From Symsagittifera roscoffensis (taxonomy: Eukaryota > Xenacoelomorpha > Acoela > Convolutidae), in contig NC_087068.1 in assembly GCF_963678635.1 (NCBI RefSeq), positions 11,350,027-11,414,026 on the forward strand: a stretch of DNA of 64,000 bases, in the 5' to 3' direction. The translations under genes and the position numbers were made by a program. The notes below the pieces were generated by a model. That model was not told where the DNA came from. It was given only the letters and a program-made list of their open reading frames with translations, and did no database searches. This document shows, in pieces, positions 31,599-44,800 of this stretch. How positions within the stretch are numbered: position 1 is the first letter of the stretch; every line of letters starts with the position of its first letter.

Positions 31599-32420
31599 TC
31601 AATCAATTTTGGTTTCGTGTCCATTGACATATAATTTCAGTCCTATTATGCGTATATCTTTTGTGGTTGTTCCGTCGTTAATCAATTCTCTTCTTTTCAT
31701 CAATAATTTATTTTCTATTTCTTGTTCCTCTTTATTCAAACTTTTAGATATAAACATTTTTGTTGCTCCCTCGAAGGTTTTCAGCTGCTTTGCTTTCGCT
31801 AGAAGTTTTCTCGCAGTCCAGGTATTGTTCAGTCGCAGTAAAATAGTACGAGGGCGTTTTTTGTCTTTGTCAAATTTTCCCAGACGTTTTAAGTCGGCGA
31901 TACAGTTTGTTTCTTCCCCTAGGTGGTTAAGCACTTTTTCAATTTCATACGAATCATGAGACAAAATTTCGTCTTGAGTTGCACTTATATCTTTGCCATT
32001 TGCGTCTTTCTTCCGTGTATATTCCTTTATTCCATTTACTCTAATTTCTAAATTATTTTCGTTGGGTGCTGGCGGGGTTGGGTTGGAAGTTATTAGTGAC
32101 GTAGAATTATACTTAGCTTTATTGAGATCCTCCTTCAGTTCTGATATGGTTGCCTTAATGATTCCAACGGCCTCATCCATGGACTCGTTTCTGGCCATCA
32201 GTTGTTTTACGGGGTTAAGACAATGGTCACAAAACCATTTGATTCCTTTCACAACATCGAATAGGTTGAGGGCCTCCAGCGGGACATCAGTACATTTTTG
32301 GTGTAGCCAATTGTCGCATTTGTCGCATTGGATTGCTTGTTCCTCTTTGTCCGTGATTTTTCTGCTGCAGGACCCGCACATTGAATTACTTGCACTTGCA
32401 AGACGCTTGTTGCGTGCCAT
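31599..32420 (-). CDS. LINE ORF1: PHD-finger RNA-binding-type protein
   Basis: 273 codons from ATG at 32,420 (MARNKRLASAS); the frame is open 19 codons further upstream, but this ATG directly precedes the conserved part. Near the N-terminus is a PHD-type zinc finger: CGSC ... CDKC-x4-H-x2-C ... CDHC. Next comes a charged helical, probably coiled-coil segment ('ATISELKEDLNKAKYN'), then a basic domain ('GKFDKDKKRPRTILLRL'), matching the plan of CR1/L2-like ORF1 proteins, which bind the element RNA. The stop is UGA at 31,601-31,599, followed directly by CUA. Confidence 0.85.
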   Translation of the reverse strand: MARNKRLASASNSMCGSCSRKITDKEEQAIQCDKCDNWLHQKCTDVPLEALNLFDVVKGIKWFCDHCLNPVKQLMARNESMDEAVGIIKATISELKEDLNKAKYNSTSLITSNPTPPAPNENNLEIRVNGIKEYTRKKDANGKDISATQDEILSHDSYEIEKVLNHLGEETNCIADLKRLGKFDKDKKRPRTILLRLNNTWTARKLLAKAKQLKTFEGATKMFISKSLNKEEQEIENKLLMKRRELINDGTTTKDIRIIGLKLYVNGHETKID

Positions 32421-32520
32421 ATCAAATTTAAAACTATTTAATAAGTTTATCACAACAATCACAACATTTCGAACCATTCCGATGATTGTTTGTGATCTCT
32501 GATTTCGCGTGTTAAATTCA

Positions 32521-32862
32521 TAAACTAAAAAAAAACAGAAGACTTAAGTTCCTCCACATTTTCTGTGGTCGGATCAAAACAGAAATATTTTTTTTTTGCA
32601 AATCATAGGCCTTCAAATTTAGCGCAATTTAGTATCGACTATTGTGCCATTGGCACAGCAAACTGCTATTTTTGTTTATACGACAACTCACGTTAGGGTT
32701 GAAAGAAATAAAGGAAAGTGATTTTTTTTCACGCCAAGTCAGGTACGACTCGTAGATGCAAGTGACCCTACGATTTTTGAAAGGTCCAAAACTTGATCGA
32801 CGCACGAAACAACTTCGTTTTTCTCTGATGGTATGCTGCAGGTTTTAATTTTTTTAGAAGCT
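32521..32862 (+). promoter_or_regulatory. Clathrin 5' flank and probable splice acceptor before ATG
   Basis: A 342-bp space between the 5' end of the minus-strand LINE and the clathrin start codon. No TATA box is evident. Directly upstream of the ATG is a T-rich tract ending in AG (TTAATTTTTTTAG, AG at 32,856-32,857) with only AAGCT between AG and ATG. It looks like a 3' splice site for an upstream 5' UTR exon or a trans-spliced leader. A small perfect hairpin (TGTGCC-ATT-GGCACA) lies at about 32,644-32,658. Confidence 0.45.
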
Positions 32863-35800
32863 ATGACTCAACAACTTCCAATCAAGTTTCAGGAGCATTT
32901 ACAGGTAAGTTTCCTGAAGATGTTTTGTCTTTGTCTGGGCAAAACCGTAAATGATTAATGTTATATGTTGTAGCTCACAACTGTTGGCATCAATGTCAGC
33001 AACATCGGATTTAGTACTCTGACGATGGAGTCGGATAAGTTCATCTGTGTGAGAGAGAAAGTTGGAGAAACAAACCATGTTGTGATTATCGACATGACTG
33101 ATCCTACCAACCCAATCAGGCGACCAATAACTGCTGACTCTGCGATCATGAATCCCTCGTTCAAAGTCATTGCACTAAAAGGTACGTTGTTGCTACATAT
33201 TTTGAAGTCATTGAACGCAGTGAAGATTCTTATTTAGGTCTTGGTGATTTTTTTGTTCGTTTTTTTTTTCAGGAGATTTCTTGACTTTAGATTTCTTTTA
33301 AGTTTAGTTCATTTCCTTTGTTAAAGGAAGATAAACTCCACTATCAATCAGCGAAAGTGTTAAAGTCACGAAAAACGTGATCGACTTCTAATTCCAAATA
33401 TGGATTTTAATTATCAGTTTTTCCAGCAAAATATAAATTGTAGAATTAAAAAATATAAATTCTCAAATTCAAGGGTTAATTTTATCAGAAAAGTGTCAAT
33501 GATAAATTGATCTAAAAGCTCGAAGAGCTTTAAGGCCATCTATTTTCTTCAGGACTTATTTTTTCTGTTTAATTGCATTCATTGATTCTTTTCCATCTGT
33601 CATTGGCCTTGTTTTCAAAAATAAATCATTTTGTTTTTTGTTTCCTTTCGTTCATTGACTTATTTCCAACTGTGTGTTGGCTATGTTTGCTGATTAATTT
33701 GAGTAAAATATTGGTCAACTGCATGGTATTTTTCATCTGCAGCCGGTAAGTTGATAATCTTGAAACTGCTTCTGTTGTCAATATTCGCTATCTGGGTTTT
33801 GCCATCATGCTTAACTGTAAAAAGTTGTGAGATTTTATTTGCGAAGGTCTAATGCTTTGCTGTCTTTTAGCGGGAAAGACCCTGCAAATTTTCAACATCG
33901 AAATGAAAACGAAGATGAAGACTCACGTGATGGTCGAGGATGTTACTTTCTGGAAATGGATAAACGAGAAAACTCTCGCGCTTGTCACTGAGGCTTCTGT
34001 GTATCATTGGTCCATGGAGGGAGATAGTCAGCCACAGAAGATCTTTGATCGACATGTGAACTTGGCACAGTCGCAGATCATCAACTACCGAGTGGATCAC
34101 CACCAGAAGTGGATGTTGCTGGTTGCCATTCAGGCTCAGGTATAGCAGTCCTGTTCAGTTTTGTGCATTGTAATTTCAAAACAAAAGTGAAAAACTTCAA
34201 TTGAAATTTCATCTGATTTGCAGTCGATTAAAATTGGATGCTTTCTTTTTTTCAATTCTTGGCTACTAAAGCAACGTAACTGATATTTTTTCTTCGCTTC
34301 GAAAGCGTGAAAGAGGTTTCCAGGAAATATAGAAATTTACTCTTGTTGTTGGCGAGATTTTCCAGCGTCACTCTGTGATACTTTGTAATCTGTACATGAT
34401 ACTATTTTTGCGTGTTTAATATGAATGCGAACTTTTTTGAGATTGTTTTAGCGTAATAAATCGAATGATTGTAGTAGTTGAGGCTTCTGAGGCTTGGTCC
34501 TCAGGGATCGTAAGACCCGTTATTGTTGATACTCATCAAGTTAGTTTTCTCGTATATAAATAAAGTTCAATCAAGTCGAAATGTGTTTCAGACTGGGCGA
34601 GTGGTGGGTTCGATGCAGCTCTACTCGATGGAGAGAAAAGTGAGTCAGCATATCGAGGGTCACGCAGCTGCCTTCTGTCAGTTCAGAATACCCGGGAACC
34701 CCGAGGATTCGACCCTGTTCTCTTTTGCTGTTCGATCGGCCACTGGGGGCAAATTGCACATAATTGAAGTGGGGACTCCGCCTACTGGAAATCAACCGTT
34801 CCAGAAGAAGGCAGTCGATATTTTCTTCCCACCGGAAGCAGACCAGGACTTTCCGGTTGCTATGCAGGTTTGTACGATTCTTTCTTAATTCAAGAGCGAA
34901 GACTTGAACTGTCAGTTCTTTGGAAATAATGAAATCTTGTTGTCAAACTTCCTAGAAATTTGTTGGTAGAGGCAACCTCGAAACTTCTCTAGTTAGGCCG
35001 CGAGCTGCAGAAGTCAAGTTAAGTATCACAGGAGACAAAAAGGATTTTTCTCAAATGATAATGATTTTTTATCAGGAAATGATTGTTGTTGTTGACCCAG
35101 CTTCGTAGATTCGAATTTCGACATTAAGTGGCTCTCAAGTCGTTTGAAGTTAAGTAGACATAATTGAAAGTTATAATAGTTGCGCAAATTTGCAGGGTAT
35201 GAATGGTTTTTTTTAGACAACTTTGTTGCACTTCAGGTGAGTGACAAGATGCACATGATCTTCATGATCACGAAGTGTGGCTACATCCACATGTATGATC
35301 TGGAGAGTGCAGTCTGCATCTACATGAACAGAATCAGCTCCGATACCATCTTCGTCACCGCACTCCACGAACCCTCAGGTGGCATCATTGGAGTCAACAG
35401 GAAAGGTCAGCACTAAGCGTACTATAGCTACTGCCGAATAGTTGGCGATCGCATTGTCGGTCAACGAATCTGAGCGTAAATAATTTGTGAATTTCTTGAA
35501 ACAAAATCTTATTTCTCACAACAAGGGGTATGGAGCTCAAAAGCATACGCTAATGTTGTAACTGGGTGTTAAAGATGCTCAAAGTCGACGATATAGCTTA
35601 CAGTTTGGCTTGAGCTATTCATAGCGCTTGTGTCTAGAAAATGGAAGTGGGCACAAAATGATGTTATTTTGAGGCATACGACATTTTGCTTAAAAATGGG
35701 GGATCAATTTTGACCCCGCTTAAAATCTTTTCTTTATCTCATTTTCGAAGCTAGCTAGCCCTCACAAAATATTATCGTTTTACCTTAGCGAGCTTGCGAA

Positions 35801-38800
35801 GCGTAGCTTATTAGTTCGAACCTTCTTTTTTTCTAACCTAACTCGCAAATAAATTGTTCATTAAAAGTGTTCACTTATTTGGTGGCACTTTTGCTATAAT
35901 CACGATCTGAGGCATTGGAAATTTCATAGCATCTGTTCTCTGCTTGATTTGTGGCTAATTTTTGGTATACAAAGCGTACGTTGTTAGTTCGTTAGACTCA
36001 AGGTCACAGATCGAATCCGAGACGTAGCCGAGTTTTTACTAATTCGAGGCTTTTTTCTACGTTTTTTATTGCATTTTATAGAGCTGTTCTCGGCAATGTT
36101 TGCCAAGCGAAGCTTCGCCTTTGTGTAAACCTCTTTCTTCAATGCTGCCTTTTTATCTTATTAAATTTTGCAATGAAAACTAAGTTTTTATTGCTCTCAA
36201 GTCACCATTGTTCCTCGGATCAAGCTGTTTGAAGTGTTTTCAAAACCTTGACTTCATTTTTCAAATTTCTCATAAAGGGTGTTTCTAAACAAGCAAGCTT
36301 ACGAGCATTGAGGTATAATACGAGTCCACTTTTTCCAATCCAACTCGAATAAAATGGTCCTTATTGAGGTGAATTTTTCGCTGCACAGCTTTAGCAATAG
36401 AATTGGCAGGTTTATCCGCATTGTTGGTGGCTAGTGTTCTGATAATTTCAAAAGCAAATGGCGATGATGTGTGACTTTTGGCGCTTGGCGATTTTTTTGC
36501 CAAGGCTTACTTTGACATATTAGTGTCTTATTTCACGTTTTAATGCCAATTTTTGTCGATTATTAGCTTGTGTTTGCGAAGTGCGGGTTCGTCTGTGTAA
36601 ACATCTGTTTCTAAAAAAAGGAAAGAATTTATCAACTCTAGTTCTATGAGAATAACTGGTGTATGCATTAGTTCATTTTTGTACAACAGATTAATGTCGA
36701 AAAAAGTAAAAAATTTTGCTACAAAATTTATTTTGAATAGTGGATAATAATTATAGGTAAATGATTTCTTCCCAGGTCAAGTACTGTCCGTCAGTTGCGA
36801 TGAGGAGAACCTGGTTCCGTATGTATCCAGTAGTCTGAACAACCCAGAACTGGCACTTAGGTTGGCCCAGAGGTGTAATTTGTCTGGTGCTGATGATCTG
36901 TTTGTGAAACAGTTCAACAATCTGTTCACTCAAGCCAGATATGCTGAGGCAGCGAAAGTGGCAGCTACTGCACCCAAGGTCAGTGGAACTTCATCTGATG
37001 AGTAACGGTTCTGGTGATATATTGCAATAGGTGGTAGGTTCAATTTAAATAGCTGGATCGCTTTTTGTTATACTTGGCACATTATTTATAATTTATTTCA
37101 TAAGCCCAATTTTTCGACAAAAGAAAATTAAAGTTTGATTTTTTGAATAGCATTTTATTTGGCCGAGTAATGTATTTACAAAAATTATCATAGTAGTAGT
37201 ACAATTGATTGAAAATGAAATGACTTCATTATACATATATAATTCTCAAACTTAATACATGCACTATACTCAAAATTACCACCTTTTGTAACATATCACC
37301 ATGGTTCTTCATGAAACTGACGATGAACTAATTTTTGGAGAAATGACTCGACATGTCGTATGACTTGTAGACGATCTCCCTATTGGTGCTGTGTTTGATT
37401 TCTCCCTACTGTACTAAATTTTGATGATTGAAAATGAACAAAAAATTTTATTGCGAGGGCTTGGTTTTTTGATGATTTCAGTTCGGAATTACAAAAATTG
37501 CTGAAAACAGGAAAAACTGTTCAAAACTGGAAACAATTTTGCTTTGACCAAAAATGAACGTTAACTGCAAGGTTATTGTTATACTTATACATTGATATCA
37601 CTGAAACGTTAACTGGTTTGGCTGAGGAGACCAAAGCCTTTTTCCAAACAGGAGAACTGATATCATCATATTTGAAAAGCCAAAATGATCACATAATTAC
37701 TGCTAACATAAATGCAGCGTTATCTTCAACGCAACATATGAGCAGCTCAGATTTGCGTTTTTTTTATACAAAGGTTGCCTAAGATTTAAATGTTGCAGGG
37801 AATCTTGAGGACCCCCCAGACCATCCAGAGGTTCCAGCAGATTCCACAGCAACCAGGACAGACGACGACTCCTCTGTTGCAGTACTTTGGGATCCTACTG
37901 GACAAAGGACAGCTCAACAAGTTCGAAGCTCTCGAATTATGCCGACCTGTTTTGCAGCAGAACAGGTAGGAAATAGATTTTGGATTAATTTAATTCAATC
38001 TGAAATATTGGCAGAATGTTACTTTTGGCATCTTATTAAAGTCGTTTGAATATTAAGAGTCGATGAACGCATTTCACACTCTTATATAGGTCGTGATGAT
38101 TTTTTTAATTCGAATTGTTCACGCTCAATGTTGATTTTTCGCGGTTTGACCTTAGATTTCTTTTCAACTTCACTTCATTTCCTGTGTTAAAGGGAAGGCA
38201 AACTCCACTATCGAACAGCAAAAGTGTAAAGGTCGAAAGTGGAATTTAATTATCGAATTTCCCAGCGAAATAAAAATTTTACCTTTATCTATTTTTTAAA
38301 TTTGAATTTTGAAAGTTGAAAACCAAATCTGTAATGGAAGAATAAGTTGTGAATGGAAGATAAAGAAGGCGTTGAGTAAAAGGTCGTTTGAACATACTTT
38401 TCTTGTCAGAATTCTGAATTTGGTTTACAGATAAACTTCTTGATTTCGTTACCTTCGCGGTATTAATACGAGTTGTTTGTTTATAAGAGTGCTCTGTCGT
38501 TTTTAAGGTGTCTATTTCAAATTTTTAGACGGAGTTTCACGTGATCATTAATAACGTGGGTGATGTTTTTCATTATTTTTTTAAAAAGGTAGAAGGTAGT
38601 AAAATAATGCTACTTGGTAAATAATTCTCAAATTATCTTTTTCAATTCAGGAAACCACTGCTGGAGAAATGGCTTAAAGAGAACAAACTAGAATGCTCTG
38701 AAGAGTTGGGAGACCTTGTGAAACAAATGGACACTACGTTGGCACTGTCCGTATATCTGAGAGCGGACGCTCCAGCCAAAGTTATCCAGTGCTTTGCCGA

Positions 38801-41800
38801 AACTGGACAGTTCTCGAAGATAGTGTTGTATGCCAAGAAAGTGAACTATCAGCCCGATTGGATCTTCCTGCTGAGAGCGGTGATGCGAACAAGTCCGGAT
38901 CAGGGACTCCAATTTGCCCAGATGTTGTTCCAGGACGATGAGAAACTGGCGGATATTAGACAGGTTGTGAATGTGTTTACGGAGATGAATTACGTGCAGC
39001 AGTGTACCTCGTTTCTGCTGGAGGTGTTGAAAGGCAATAAACCGGAAGAGGGTGATTTGCAGACGAGACTCTTGGAGATGAACCTCATGTCAGCGCCACA
39101 GGTATGTTGCCGTTCAATTATCTTATTTTTGGTATAGTCTAATGAAAAGTTTGATCGCATAGCAGAGGGTAATCTCACTACTTCTGATAACGGTATTAAT
39201 AATTGAATTGATCTTTCTGGAACGTAGGGCGCTTAAAGTGTTGAAACTTTGATGTTTTCTATTTTGACATAAATTTTTACGAATTTAAACGAATTACTTG
39301 AAAGCGGAACTTCGACTTCAATGAGCTAGCTAATGCATTTTGGCGGTAATATCCGAAAGTTAGCCCCTGGAGAAGTTATTTTAAATACCGCAAAAGGGTC
39401 AATTTTAATTTTCATTACCCGCTGAAAGATGTTTTTTGTTCACAGTGCACCCTTATTCGTCATCTTATTTTCAAGTGTCAAACTGCGCGGTTTTCATGTG
39501 TTCATCTCCTCGTTTGTTCGTGCAGGTGGCCGATGCGATTCTGGGTAACCAGATGTTCACCCATTATGACAAGGCGAGTGTGGCCAAAATGTGTGAACAG
39601 GTGGGACTCCTTCAGAGGGCACTGGAACACTACACGGACCTGTTCGACATCAAGAGGGCTGTAGTGCACACGCACCTCCTCAACTCAGAGGTGAGAGAAC
39701 TAATTTTTTATATAGAAAGATATAAAAAAAAGGAGAAGAAATAATATACATTTGTGAATGTTGACCAATAAAACCGACGAAGTTTCCTTAATTCAGTAGC
39801 AAGAACATATTAGAAGTTGTTTAACATATGGCGTGATGCATTTTGATAAGAATACTCCGGGAAACATTAACATACCAGCTTTTTATGGCTGTGCTATTTG
39901 GGGCGTTTCTTTGATCGGAAGTTTTTCTTTGGTAGGTGAAGTTGAAAACACGTATTCATGGTATTTGAGGTTACAGAATAAATTATTTCTCGAAATAATT
40001 ATCAAATGAATATATTAAGATTATATGATTAACAATAGCGTCAGTTTTTGAGCTGTTCAACTTTTCTCGCCATTAGCCTGAACTGTTCAATCCTTATGAT
40101 CAAGTGGTATTTTAGTTTAAAGTTATATCAATGATGATGTGCCTTTCTGTCTTAGTGGCTGGTGAATTTCTTCGGCACTCTGTCTGTGGACGACAGCAAA
40201 GACTGTATCCAGGCCATGCTGGCAGCCAACATCCGGCAGAATTTGCAGGTGTGCGTGCAGATAGCCAGCAAGTACCACGAACAACTCGGAACTCAATCCC
40301 TCATCGAGATATTCGAGTCATTCAAGTCATTCGAAGGCAAGTTGTTTTTCCCTTATTCTCAGGTGCTGAATTATCGGTGGTTGGCTATGTTATTACTCTA
40401 AGTTAAGGCGAAATAATGCACCGGGGTCTCTGTAATTAAGCACCTGAGAGTAACTCAATGAAATTAAATTTTTCAAGCATAAAGTTAATGATGAAAGGCG
40501 TCGCTAATAACTGAGGCGCTTCGAGGCCTTCATTGTTTCAGATCAGCTCGAGTTATTCTAGTTATTAGAAAATTTGTTAAGCAATGCACGAGGTTTACTC
40601 TAGTGGTTCTTGGGTTTTTCGCAAACAGTTTGTTTCCTTGTACCCTCCCTGATGATCTCTTGAACATATCAATGTTCTTCTTAATGTTCTTCTTATTCAG
40701 GACTGTTCTACTTCCTGGGCTCCATTGTGAACTTCAGCCAGGATGCAGATGTGCACTTCAAGTACATCCAGGCAGCATGCAAGACGGGCCAGATCAAGGA
40801 GGTCGAGAGGATCTGCAGGGAGAGCAACTGCTACAACGCCGAAAAGGTCAGCACTGATGAGTTTGTTTAATTCACACTATTTCCACTATACCCAGTGATG
40901 ACCATTTAAAGGATCAGATAAATTTCAAATTGTTTAAATGCCAAATTCTGAATATGGAAATCCTACAAAGACTCGAAAGTGACCCAATATAGACTAACTT
41001 TGTAAGTCTTACTGAAACTTGATTTGGACTCGCACGACTCGAGTTAGTTTTTTCCGCAAGTTGTACGCTGTCTTAAATTCTACGCTCTACTGGAATCCTC
41101 ATCAATCTCAGAAATACATGAGATTTTGATCATAATTAGACGGTGTAGTATTTTTGTGAACAAACTATTGTTTTTTCTGATGCTGTGAATCGTTCAACTG
41201 AGTCGTAATGAAATCAAGTCCTTTTTTCTTCAGGTGAAGACGTTCTTGAAAGAGGCAAAATTGAACGACCAACTGCCTCTGATCATAGTGTGCGACAGGT
41301 TCGACTTCGTGCACGACCTAGTGCTGTACTTGTACCGGAACAACAACCAGAAGTACATTGAGATCTACGTGCAGAAAGTGAACCCCAGTAGACTGCCGGT
41401 TGTGGTGGGGGGTCTGTTGGACGTGGATTGTAGCGAGGAGATCATTAAGAACATGATCCACTCTGTCAAGGGTCAGTTCTCAACTGATGAGTTGGTAGAG
41501 GAGGTCGAAAAACGAAACAGGTAAAAACCTTTCTGGCTCGTGTCCGACTTTTTAATGAAGTGTCGGAAGGTTTATGCGCGGATTGTTTTTTTTTCTCAGG
41601 CAGTTTTTAACTGGCAATTTTTGACGCTTTTTTCTACAGTCTGAAAGATATTGGTGTCCTGAGCTCAAAACCAACAAGATAATTCACATGTGATAACTTT
41701 TCGTTAAGTTATGGCTTTTGAATGTTGGACTGCTTTGACCTTTTTGAGATAACCAATTAGCTTTTTTACATGTTTTTTTTATCAACGCTTGGATATGCGG

Positions 41801-44800
41801 CGTTTTTAACACGGAAAATTAAGACGGAAAAAGTCAGCGGAAAATTAAGACGACTCAGAAATTATTACAAATTGAATTCAGGCTAGCTTTTTCTTCCTAA
41901 GAACGCGGTAATAAATGAGAAAATGTTTTAAACTTTGTTGGGAAATTTTTTAACCTGAAACTGCGCGTGTGGGGACGGATTGCCATAAGAATTTTTTTAC
42001 CTGAAATTTCATGTTTTGTACCAAAAACTACTTCAGATACCCTAACGGGCAGTTAGAATATTTGGCATTTTGTTCTGATACCAGCAGTCTTGTTGCTATT
42101 GTTGTGAAATTAAATTTTTTATCTAAGTTATCGATAGCTATCCTTGTGATGGTAAGGCAGGTGTTTCTCTAAATTAAATCAATGGAAATTTTTCATGAAT
42201 AGTATTTGTAAAGCTCGATCCAAACTATTTCAATCATGTTTCAAAAGCGACATGGAGCTTTTTGACTAAAAGTTAACGCTTTAATTTCCGTGTCAGGACA
42301 TTTGTGTCCCAGACATGTATGTCCCGGCAAGAACAGTGCAAAATGCAAAAAGTGTCCAAGACTGTCCCAAAATTATCGGGCTATTGCCACACTAGTTAAT
42401 GACGGGATTAATTTGATAAGCTCTCAATAGGAAGGATTAAATCGATAAGGCTACGCAACTGAGCAATTAGACCAGAAATTACTTTGCGCAGCATATTAGA
42501 GACAAAACTAACACAGGACTCAAATCATTTACACATACCTACACAATTATCGCTTGATTGATAGTGTTGCTAAACGTAGACACGAGAGATCATAATTTCT
42601 TTGTTTTTGCTCTCGAGTTCGTGTTGACAATGGAAATTCTTATGACAAATAAAAACTACGAAATGCTAGTTTATGATGCATACGCATACTTCAAACATCG
42701 GATTCTAACAGACACCTCAATTTCGTGGCGATGTGTTTTATCTAAATGCAATGGCCGTGTGCGCACTTTCCAAGATAACGTCACTATCATAAATGATCAG
42801 TCTTTTTCCCGATCCAGCCGATATTGAAAGACGAAAATTTAGCACATCTCTCAAAATAAGAGCAGTTTTGGCAGATGAGCCACCACGTCAAACAATTCTT
42901 TCCGTCCAAAGCCACATCAACAGAGAGACTGCAGCAGTAATCCGGAGCTATTCTGCCAACCAGAGGACGATTAACAGAGTAAAACAGGAAAAACGGCCCA
43001 GAATGTGTTCAATTTAGTATCCAAAAATTATCAAATTCAATACTGCTCTTTCCATTTGAGCCAAAGCGTCTGGCGTCACATTCAGTCTACTGGAAATACA
43101 AACAACTACAGACTAGATCTAGAATTCCGCGAGCATGTCCGAATGCTGCTGAGTATCGCTTTCCTGCCTGTAAGTGATGTTTCTACTGCTTTTGAAACTT
43201 CAGAAGACATGCCCTGAGACAGCCCACCCAATCTTCAATTACTTTGAGGACAATTACGCTGGTCGGCTCTCGGTGGCAAATGGAACTCGTCAACACCCCA
43301 GATTTGACGTTGACAGCTGGAGTTGTCATCAACGTGTGATAACCGGGCGACCCAGAAATAACACTGCTGTTGAAGGTTGGAATAGCAACTTCGTCAAGCT
43401 CGTGAACGGCAAGCACCCATCATTTCCCAAACTCATAGAAATTATTCAAGACGAACAGAAAAACGCTGAAATCTTGATCGAAAAAATGTGTGCCGGGCAA
43501 AGAGTGTCACGTTATAAAAAACCTCTTTATGTCAAACTTGACAAAAACCTTTTCGAATTAGTTGCGGCCTACGACCCAAGTAAATTTTTGAGTTTCCTAA
43601 AAGGGTGCTGCAGCAACATCAAACTATAATTCAAAGTCATTTTATTTTCCAAAGTTGATATTGCGAAGCAATGGTTTTCAATAACTTTTTCTAAGTTGAA
43701 CTTTTCCCCAGTAATTTTCAAAATTGAGCTAGACCCGTTTTGAAAACGGCAAAATAATTAATGTAATCAAGCTTTTCCCATCCTCTTCCCTTTCGGCTCA
43801 ATAAAGTCAACCCATTTGAACTTTGCCCAATTTTGGGTTTTTTAATTTCAAATATTGACTCAATTACGAAAATTTTTTGTCGGACCTGAGATTTGAACTT
43901 CAGATCTTTTGACCTTCCAATTAGTTTACCCAATTTTGTGTTTTTTTAATTTCAAATATTGACTCAATTACGAAAATTTTTTGTCGGACCTGAGATTTGA
44001 ACTTCAGACCTTTTGACCTTGAAACTTATGACTTCATCGCTCGGCCAAATGCGCTTCAAAAGTTCACATTGTTCTTGTAAGTATTGTCTCACTTTGACTG
44101 TTCTATGACTAATTGGTACGCATAGAATCTAATTAAAGAACGATCAAACAACCAAAAGAACAAAGCAATAAAGATCACTAGGTCAAATCAAAGAAGTTTC
44201 GCAAAACAGTTTCGGACATTTTTGTCTGGGACATAAATGTCTGGAACAATTTTATAATTTCGGACTGTTTAGTCAAGGACACAAATGTCTGGGACACAAA
44301 TGTCAATGGACCTTTAATTTCAGTGTTTGTTGAAACGGTGCTTACGCTTTTAGAGTCGATGAACGTAGTTATATAGGTTGCGATGATTTTTTTCAGGATG
44401 GATTTGTTCAGGCTCAACTTTACTTTTTTGCGGCTTGACTTTTGTGCTTGTTTTCTTTGTTAAAAGTAAGGCAAATTCCACAATCGAACAGAGATAATGT
44501 TAAGGTCACGAAAAAAGGTGATTAACTTCTAATTTCGAAAATAGAATTGAATTATCAGAGTTTCCAGCGAAATAAAATAATTATTCCTAGTCTGGGGGGG
44601 GGGGGGGGGGGCTGGACGCTCCCTCCTTAGGGATTTGACCCCCTGCCGACCTAAAGTGTCCCCTTTTTGTTACTTTTTAAGAAATCCATTTCTGGCCGAC
44701 TCCCCTAAAATTTTTCTAAAGGCGCCAATATATACTAACTTTGAGGGGAGCACAAGCCAAAAAACGCGATTTTTTTGTCAAAATATTCCAAAAATTGCCC

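Larger units (their letters stand above)
28690..32520 (-). mobile_element. CR1/Jockey-type LINE, nearly full length
   Basis: Non-LTR retrotransposon on the minus strand. Its two ORFs are intact except for one UGA between them. The short 3' UTR has a GNRA-loop hairpin (28,743-28,756) and ends in an AT-rich (TAA)n-type tail (28,690-28,722). The 5' limit is uncertain; coding sequence begins at 32,420 and an A-rich run lies at 32,524-32,536. I found no clear target-site duplication. The 5' end points at the clathrin gene, whose start codon is about 440 bp away. Confidence 0.85.
42289..44311 (+). mobile_element. MULE-type DNA transposon in clathrin intron 12
   Basis: A 2,023-bp element. Its ends are inverted repeats sharing the exact 20-mer GACATTTGTGTCCCAGACAT (42,297-42,316; complement at 44,285-44,304). 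It is bounded by a 10-bp direct repeat CTTTAATTTC (42,279-42,288 and 44,312-44,321), a good target-site duplication for Mutator-like elements, which make 8-11 bp. Inside is a broken transposase (42,558-43,629). The 3' end repeats TIR-like sequence (GTCTGGGACATAAATGTCTGG, 44,223-44,243), and a ~103-bp tandem duplication lies at 43,827-44,030. Confidence 0.85.

Noticed and set aside
36880-37010. Hammerhead-ribozyme-like CTGATGA motifs
   Set aside because: CTGATGA occurs at several places by chance without the matching GAAAC core and stems.
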